Assembly (NCBI GenBank): GCA_963841405.1
Contig: CAWJCM010000007.1
Location: 310,001 to 374,000 of the forward strand
DNA: 64,000 nt
Direction of reading: 5' to 3'
Source: DATBLE01 sp963841405
Lineage (GTDB): Bacteria > Actinomycetota > Thermoleophilia > Gaiellales > Gaiellaceae
Numbering within the stretch: position 1 is the first letter of the stretch; every line of letters begins with the position of its first letter. Positions 59,161 to 64,000 of the stretch are shown here, one piece after another. The notes below the pieces were generated by a model. The model was not told the DNA's origin and searched no databases. It was given only the letters and a program-made list of their open reading frames with translations. The translations under genes were made by a program, and so were the position numbers.

Positions 59161-60098
59161 GAGGCCAGGTCTTTCGTCCAGTACGAGACGACGATGTCGG
59201 CGCCAGCCCGCTTGACCGCGGTCAGGGATTCCAGCGCCGCCGTCCGCTCGTCGAGCCAGCCCCGGGCCGCGGCGGCCTTCACCATCGCGTACTCGCCGGA
59301 GACGTTGTACGCCGCGAGCGGCAGGTCGAAGCGCTCGCGCGCCGCCCGGATCACGTCGAGGTAGGGCAACGCCGGCTTGACCATGATCACGTCGGCGCCC
59401 TCGGCGAGGTCCAGCTCGCATTCGCGCAGCGCCTCGCGGACGTTGGCCGGATCCATCTGGTAGCCGCGACGGTCGCCGAACGACGGCGCCGAGTCGGCCG
59501 CCTCGCGAAACGGCCCGTAGAACGCCGAGGCGTACTTGGCCGAGTACGCGACGATCGGCGTCTCCGGGAGCGCCTCCCTGATCGCCGCAACGCGGCCGTC
59601 CATCATGTCGCTCGGGCAGACTGCGTCGGCGCCCGCGTCCACGTGCGACACCGCCGTGCGAGCGAGCAGGTCGAGCGTCGCGTCGTTGTCGACCTCCCCC
59701 TCGACGATCACGCCGCAGTGGCCATGGTCGGTGTACTCGCAGAGGCAGACGTCGGTGAGGAGGACGAGCTCGGGGAACCGCGGCCGCAGCTCGCGCAGCG
59801 CGCGCTGGATCACGCCGTCGTCGTCCCACGCGCCGGAACCCTCCCCGTCCTTCTCCTCCGGGATCCCGAACAGGATCACCGCGCGCACGCCGGCGACGAC
59901 CAGCCGGTCGACCTCCGTGCCGACCTCGTCGACGGACCAGCGGCCCATCGCGGGCAGCGCCTCGTTCGACTCGGTCCTCGGCGCGACGAACAGCGGCATG
60001 ACGAAGTCGTCGAGGTCCAGGCGGGTCTCGCGGACGAGCGAGCGCAGCGCGCCGGTGCGGCGGAGGCGGCGGAGCCTGGTCACGGGGAAGGCGCCCAC
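59151..60098 (-). CDS. hemB: Delta-aminolevulinic acid dehydratase (porphobilinogen synthase)
   Basis: A 315-residue TIM-barrel enzyme joining two 5-aminolevulinates. The cysteine-rich zinc site is C118-L-C120-E-Y-T-D-H-G-H-C128; the two Schiff-base lysines are K188 (Y-S-A-K-Y-A-S-A-F-Y-G-P-F-R) and K241 (I-M-V-K-P-A-L-P-Y-L-D). The GTG at 60098 starts just before the conserved R-L-R-R-L-R-R. It is translationally coupled to hemL. The three cysteines indicate the zinc-dependent form. Confidence 0.95.
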   Translation of the reverse strand: MGAFPVTRLRRLRRTGALRSLVRETRLDLDDFVMPLFVAPRTESNEALPAMGRWSVDEVGTEVDRLVVAGVRAVILFGIPEEKDGEGSGAWDDDGVIQRALRELRPRFPELVLLTDVCLCEYTDHGHCGVIVEGEVDNDATLDLLARTAVSHVDAGADAVCPSDMMDGRVAAIREALPETPIVAYSAKYASAFYGPFREAADSAPSFGDRRGYQMDPANVREALRECELDLAEGADVIMVKPALPYLDVIRAARERFDLPLAAYNVSGEYAMVKAAAARGWLDERTAALESLTAVKRAGADIVVSYWTKDLASWL

Positions 60099-60203
60099 GT
60101 CCTGAAGGGTAGTCCGCGCGCGCCTTCCAGTCCGGGTTCCCCGCCGTGGATCGGCACGCGGCCGAGCTGTGCGCGCTGAGGCGAACGAGCCTGAGCGCAC
60201 GGA

Positions 60204-61532
60204 CTAGACGACGAGCCGGCGGACGGACAGTCGCGCGAGCCCGCCGAACAGCGCTCCGAGGCCCACCAGCCAGGCGCCCTCGCGCGCAAGCGTCCCCCAC
60301 GGCGAGCCGTCGTACAGCGCCGAGGCGAAGAAGCGAACCGCGTGCGCGAAGGGGAAGGCGTCGCTGATCCAGGCCGCAGCCGGGACGATCTCCCGCGGGA
60401 CGAGGCCGAGAAAGACGACGGGGAGGACGACCAGGATCCCGACGAGGGACGCGGTCCGCGACTCGCGCGTGAGCGAGCCGACCAGCGTACCGACCGCGCC
60501 CACCGCAGCGCCCGCGAGCAGGACGCCGACGAGCACGAGCGGCAGCCGCTGCCAGGGCTCGCCGCCGCGGACGCCGCCCGCCTCGACCGCGATCCCGAAG
60601 CCGGCGAGGATCGCGAAGCCGACCGCGAGCGCCACCGTCACCGCCAGGCCGATCTTGGCAAGGATCAGCTGGCCGAGGCCGACCAGGCCGCGCACGAGCC
60701 GGCCGATCGCGTTCTCGTCGCGCTCGGCCGCGAGCGCGCCGCCGGCGAGCAGCAGCCCCAGGAAGCTGATCGTGATCGCCAGACCGTACGCCTGCACCTG
60801 GGCCGAGAGCAGCGACGTGCGCCCCTGCCCCGTCTCCTCGTCGAGCACCACCGGGCTCGCGGTCGCGCGGATCGCGTTGCCGGTGAGCGCGAGCGCGAGC
60901 CGGGCGTCGTTCACGAAGTCGGCGATCTTCGTCTTCTGCGGCGAATCCGGGAGGCTCCCGAGCAGCCGCTTCGTCCCGTCGAGGCCGATGATCGAGAAGT
61001 CGCGGCCGAGGACGCGGCCCTTGCCGCCGTGGAGCAGGAGGTTCACGTACTGCAGGTCGGCCTCGATGAAGGCCTTCTGCAGCTTCAGGTTCAGGTTGTA
61101 GACGAGCGCCTGCATCTGCTGGCGCACCCGCGGCGTGATCCCGCCGCGGCCCGTCGCGAGCGTCAGGTGCGGGCTCGCAACCAGCCCCCTCAGGTCGGCG
61201 ACGAAGCCCTGCGGGACGGTCACAACCGCCGAGACGCGGCCGGAGGCGAGTTGCTGAGCAGCCTGCTGCTCCGACATCCGCACGATCTCCACGTTCTTGC
61301 CGACGTCGTGGATCAGGTTGTCGATGCTGAAGGACTGCCCCGCGACCGTGACCCGGTGGGGAATCCCGTCCTTGTCGACGAAGGCGACGCGCGGTTTCGC
61401 ATTCGCGTAGGCGGCGGTCAGCCCGATCAGAAGGGCGATCACGAGCGGGTACGCGATCAGGACGCCGAGCAGCGCCGGCGAGCGCCGGAGGACGAGCAGG
61501 TCCTTGCGCAGCACGAGCCAGGCCGGCCTCAT
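60204..61532 (-). CDS. ABC-2-type exporter permease
   Basis: A 442-residue membrane protein with the layout of large ABC-2 permeases: one N-terminal helix (about residues 20-42), a long external loop (43-210), then five or six C-terminal helices (from about 245). The start W-L-V-L-R-K-D-L-L-V-L-R-R-S-P is characteristic of this group. It pairs with the ATPase encoded just upstream (ATGA overlap). The substrate could be a drug, lipid or polysaccharide. Confidence 0.85.
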   Translation of the reverse strand: MRPAWLVLRKDLLVLRRSPALLGVLIAYPLVIALLIGLTAAYANAKPRVAFVDKDGIPHRVTVAGQSFSIDNLIHDVGKNVEIVRMSEQQAAQQLASGRVSAVVTVPQGFVADLRGLVASPHLTLATGRGGITPRVRQQMQALVYNLNLKLQKAFIEADLQYVNLLLHGGKGRVLGRDFSIIGLDGTKRLLGSLPDSPQKTKIADFVNDARLALALTGNAIRATASPVVLDEETGQGRTSLLSAQVQAYGLAITISFLGLLLAGGALAAERDENAIGRLVRGLVGLGQLILAKIGLAVTVALAVGFAILAGFGIAVEAGGVRGGEPWQRLPLVLVGVLLAGAAVGAVGTLVGSLTRESRTASLVGILVVLPVVFLGLVPREIVPAAAWISDAFPFAHAVRFFASALYDGSPWGTLAREGAWLVGLGALFGGLARLSVRRLVV

Positions 61533-62182
61533 CTCAGCGAGCCCGCAGCCTCGGAGGTCAGGTAGGCGGCCACCGGCCCGTCGAAGACGACGCGGCCGTC
61601 GAGCAGCGCGGCCACCCGGTCGGCGACGTGCTCCAGGTCCTCCAGGTTCTGGGTGACGAGTACGACGGCGCCGCCGGCGCCGCGGACGCCGCGCGCGGTC
61701 TCCCACAGCCGCCGCCGCTGGCGCGGATCGAGCGCCGCGGTCGGCTCGTCCAGCAGCAGCACGTGCGGGTCGGGCAGGAGCGAGATCGCCAGGTCGAGGC
61801 GCTGCCGGTTGCCCACGGACAGTGCCGCCGCCGGGCGGTCGTCGTCGGGCAGTTCGAGCCGCTCGAGCATCCGCCCCGCATCGCCGGCCCGCTCGAGCCG
61901 CGCGAAGAGCTCGAGATTCTGCCGGGGCGAGAGGCGCCCGTAGTGGGCAGGCCGCTGCGGCATCCAGCCGGCGCGCATACCCTCTGCCCGCTCGACCATG
62001 CCCTCGCTGGGCTCGACCGCGCCTGCGAGTATCGCGAGCAGCGTCGATTTTCCGGCGCCGTTCGGCCCGACCAGCGCGAGCGCCTCGCCCCGGTGAACCT
62101 CGAGGTCGGTCGGCTCGAGCGCGATGTGGTCGCCGAAGCGACGGGAGACGCCGCGCGCGGCGAGGAGCGGCCGGTCGATCAC
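61529..62182 (-). CDS. ABC transporter ATP-binding protein
   Basis: A 217-residue nucleotide-binding subunit. Walker A is G-P-N-G-A-G-K-S-T near residues 39-47; the C-loop is degenerate, A-L-S-V-G-N-R-Q-R (usual LSGGQ); Walker B is H-V-L-L-L-D-E-P-T near 143-151; the switch histidine position is occupied by Q in V-T-Q-N-L-E. The loss of the H-loop histidine and the altered signature may indicate weak hydrolysis or a distinct subtype. The GTG start at 62182 overlaps the AI-2E-type gene stop. Confidence 0.85.
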   Translation of the reverse strand: MIDRPLLAARGVSRRFGDHIALEPTDLEVHRGEALALVGPNGAGKSTLLAILAGAVEPSEGMVERAEGMRAGWMPQRPAHYGRLSPRQNLELFARLERAGDAGRMLERLELPDDDRPAAALSVGNRQRLDLAISLLPDPHVLLLDEPTAALDPRQRRRLWETARGVRGAGGAVVLVTQNLEDLEHVADRVAALLDGRVVFDGPVAAYLTSEAAGSLR

Positions 62183-63429
62183 CCGCGGCGCTGCGAGCGA
62201 CGCGTAGGCGTGATCTCGGGATCGGGCACCGGCGCCACCGGCGGCTGCTCGACTTCGACCTCGACCGGCACCGAACCGCGTTCCTGCCAGGGCTCGAGCT
62301 CGACGCGCTCCGAGAAGAACTCGTACACCGCCCGCGCGGCGGCGAGGAGCGGCAGCGCGACCAGGATCCCGGCCAGACCGTAGATCTCGCCGCCGGCCAG
62401 CAGGCCGAAGATGACCAGCAGCGGGTGCAGCCGCAGCGCGCTGCCCATCACCTTCGGGACGACGACGTGCCCCTCGATCTGGTGGATGACGAGGAAGAGG
62501 GCCGCCACCCAGAGCAGCGAGATCGGGTGGACGACGACCGCGTAGATCCCGGCCGGGATCGCGCCCAGCCACGGGCCGAGGTAGGGGATCAGCTCCATCA
62601 CGGCAACCCACGCCCCGAAGAGCAGCGCGTACTTGTCGGCGCCGGGGACGAGCCCGAGCACGCCGAGCAACCACATCCCCGCTCCCGCGCTGGCGCCGAT
62701 GATCAGCGACACGAGCAGCTGGCCCTTCACGTAACCGGCGACCGCGTGCTCCATCCGCACGAGCAGCGGCTCCGACCCCGGGTGCGGCGGGAAGCGCCGG
62801 TCGAGCGCGCGGCTGAGCTTGGAGAAGTCGAGCAGCATGTAGATCGACGCGACGATCACCACGATCGAGGCGAAGAGCAGCTTCCCGATCGAGATCGCGG
62901 CGCCCTCGACGAAGTCCACGACCCGGCTCGTGTACTTGCCGACGTCCTTGTCGCGGATCTGCCGCACCCAGCGGTGGCCGCGCTGCTGCACGTTGATGGA
63001 GCTGAGCCCGTGGTCGTCCAGCCACCGCTGCAGCCGGTCGACGTCCCGGTCGGCGTCGGTCTTGCCGGTCTGTCCATTGGGCTCCGTAAAGTAGGTGTCG
63101 AACCGGTTTGCGGCCGTCTTCGTCTGATCGACGACGACGGCGGCGAGAGCCCAGATGCTCACGATCAACGCCGCCGCGCAGCCCAGGTACACGAATGCGA
63201 CGGCGAAGCCGCGTCGGATCCGGAACCTCCCGATCCTCAATTCCCCGATCGCCCTGACGACCGGGTCGAGCAGCAGCGCGATCAGCGAGGCGACGAGGAA
63301 GAGGAAGACGACGTGAAAGACGCGCCCTGCGACCACCCACGCCAGGATCAGCAGGAGCGGAAGCCCGACCAGCTGCATCCAGCGCGGAATCTGGATCTTC
63401 GGCGCCGCGCCGGGAGCCATCCGGGCCAT
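62179..63429 (-). CDS. AI-2E-family (PerM/YdiK-like) transporter
   Basis: A 416-residue membrane protein with seven to eight helices. The family signature is seen in the C-terminal half: G-Y-V-K-G-Q-L-L-V-S near 230-239, M-E-L-I-P-Y-L-G-P near 280-288, and I-E-G-H-V-V-V-P-K-V-M-G near 318-329. A soluble cytoplasmic or external domain of about 80 residues lies between helices 3 and 4. The family exports diverse solutes, including AI-2 in E. coli. A Pro/Glu/Val tail ends the protein. A second ATG (63420) is an alternative start. Confidence 0.87.
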   Translation of the reverse strand: MARMAPGAAPKIQIPRWMQLVGLPLLLILAWVVAGRVFHVVFLFLVASLIALLLDPVVRAIGELRIGRFRIRRGFAVAFVYLGCAAALIVSIWALAAVVVDQTKTAANRFDTYFTEPNGQTGKTDADRDVDRLQRWLDDHGLSSINVQQRGHRWVRQIRDKDVGKYTSRVVDFVEGAAISIGKLLFASIVVIVASIYMLLDFSKLSRALDRRFPPHPGSEPLLVRMEHAVAGYVKGQLLVSLIIGASAGAGMWLLGVLGLVPGADKYALLFGAWVAVMELIPYLGPWLGAIPAGIYAVVVHPISLLWVAALFLVIHQIEGHVVVPKVMGSALRLHPLLVIFGLLAGGEIYGLAGILVALPLLAAARAVYEFFSERVELEPWQERGSVPVEVEVEQPPVAPVPDPEITPTRRSQRRG

Positions 63430-63615
63430 GGTACCGCGGAGGTCGTACGACTTCAGCCTGACCTGGGGGCGCCGAAGGCGACCCGGTCTTCCGGCCGGCC
63501 GTCCCCGTCGCCGGGGACGCTGCCAGCCCCTTGGGACTGGGCACTCGAGACCGACGGCTCGCTCGCCCGTGAGCCTTCGCCGGAGAATTGGTTCGTTTCC
63601 GTGCGACCGGTCCCG

Positions 63616-63644
63616 TTGAAAGGACTCCCCGACTCGGCTACGGT
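63616..63644 (+). promoter_or_regulatory. Leaderless promoter of the rightmost gene
   Basis: TTGAAA (63616-63621), a 17-bp spacer, and TACGGT (63639-63644) ending 7 nt before the ATG at 63652. The spacing predicts transcription starting at or next to the start codon. Confidence 0.6.
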
Positions 63645-63651
63645 GGCGCGG

Positions 63652-64000
63652 ATGCCGGCTCCCTCCTCCTATCGGGAGCACGATCGTCGTGCCGCCAGGG
63701 CCCGTCAGGCACGCCGCCGTGCCGTCCTCCTCGCGCTCGTCGTCGGGCTCTTCGTGATCCTCGCCGTCGCCGCCTTCCGGCCGGGCGGCGGCTCGAAGGT
63801 CGGCGCCGCCGCCCCGGCGAGCGCTACGCGGCTGCTGCCCCCACCGCCGCCTTCGGGTGTGGCGATCGCGAGCTACGGCCACCTGCGCGTTGCGTCGCCG
63901 GTCAACGAGAGCGTCGTCACCGCGATCGGGTACCACGGCGCCGGGGAACGGAACGCTGCCGTTCGAGCCGGTCGGACGCCAGGCGAACGTCGGCATCGCC
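63652..64000 (+). CDS. Membrane-anchored secreted protein, N-terminal part, with a probable +1 error near 63945
   Basis: The frame opens with a basic stretch rich in Arg, then a membrane helix (about residues 27-44), a Pro-rich linker and the segment L-R-V-A-S-P-V-N-E-S-V-V-T-A-I-G-Y-H-G. In the listed frame it then turns into an Arg/Ala-rich sequence; dropping one A at about 63945-63946 instead gives G-D-G-T-L-P-F-E-P-V-G-R-Q-A-N-V-G-I-A, which looks like real protein. Such N-termini occur in actinobacterial M23-type peptidoglycan peptidases, but the catalytic domain lies beyond the window. Confidence 0.55.
   Translation, partial: MPAPSSYREHDRRAARARQARRRAVLLALVVGLFVILAVAAFRPGGGSKVGAAAPASATRLLPPPPPSGVAIASYGHLRVASPVNESVVTAIGYHGAGERNAAVRAGRTPGERRHR

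Noticed and set aside
60099..60203. Terminator or small RNA in the gap before hemB
   Set aside because: The only inverted repeat (GTGCGC...GCGCAC) is imperfect and no promoter-like element stands out.
1..64000. tRNA, rRNA, prophage or plasmid-origin features
   Set aside because: No cloverleaf, rRNA-like stretch, integrase, phage structural gene or replication initiator was recognised.

Overview
The window is high-GC, gene-dense bacterial DNA. Gene content points to an aerobic, menaquinone-using actinobacterium, probably of the Thermoleophilia (Gaiellales/Solirubrobacterales) type: futalosine-pathway menaquinone genes, an actinobacterial-style split cytochrome b with a cytochrome c fusion, a UvrD2-type helicase with HRDC domain, an LPFTG sortase substrate, and candidate leaderless promoters with a TANNNT -10. 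The taxonomic call is inference; no rRNA or tRNA gene was found. No gene-free stretch exceeds 300 bp. Adjacent genes on the same strand commonly overlap by 4 nt (ATGA, GTGA, and apparently CTGA), so many start codons were chosen from these junctions.

Layout. (1) 1-18.6 kb: surface glycan locus with glycosyltransferases, two DegT aminotransferases, sugar epimerase/dehydratases, three ATP-grasp ligases, a deacetylase-like protein, a Wzx-like flippase and a carbamoyltransferase; a TetR/MFS efflux pair sits inside it. (2) 18.7-25.5 kb: HtrA protease, an LPG-synthase-like flippase, a nitroreductase/MarR pair with a perfect palindromic operator, and a three-gene envelope operon (FlgD-Ig protein, O-antigen-ligase-like protein, LmbE deacetylase). 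(3) 25.5-32.5 kb: an eight-gene leftward sulfur operon combining sulfate activation and reduction (sat, cysC, cysH) with phosphosulfolactate synthase (comA), a two-subunit class I fumarase-type hydro-lyase, a fumarate-reductase-like flavoprotein and a TauE-type exporter. This is the best candidate for an undescribed system: the set could turn sulfate into a C3 sulfonate by a malate-fumarate-succinate-like sequence. (4) 32.5-38.7 kb: UppP, a LysR/iron-alcohol-dehydrogenase pair, a DUF354 protein, and two secreted low-complexity proteins, one sortase-anchored with an almost exact 195-bp-period internal repeat. (5) 38.8-44.9 kb: UvrD2, a beta-propeller-like membrane protein, a CapD/WbpM-type dehydratase plus a DegT aminotransferase, and DedA. 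(6) 45.0-54.7 kb: menaquinone and respiration, with mqnC, an atypical radical SAM gene, mqnA, a polyprenyl diphosphate synthase, menG, ubiX, qcrC/B/A and ubiD, all leftward. (7) 54.8-64 kb: a cyclase-ATPase regulator, heme genes hemL and hemB, an ABC exporter, an AI-2E-type permease and the start of a rightward membrane-anchored gene.

Two sequence-level themes recur. First, a family of short perfect palindromes (arms AGGGACAG, GGGGGAACC, TGCCTGGCA, GTAACAC) lies between genes and sometimes inside coding starts, often in pairs about 55 bp apart. Second, ubiD and the cyclase-ATPase gene carry nine small indels within 2.5 kb although the protein sequence on both sides of each is intact. This looks like local consensus error rather than gene decay, and a similar +1 occurs in the last gene near 63.94 kb.
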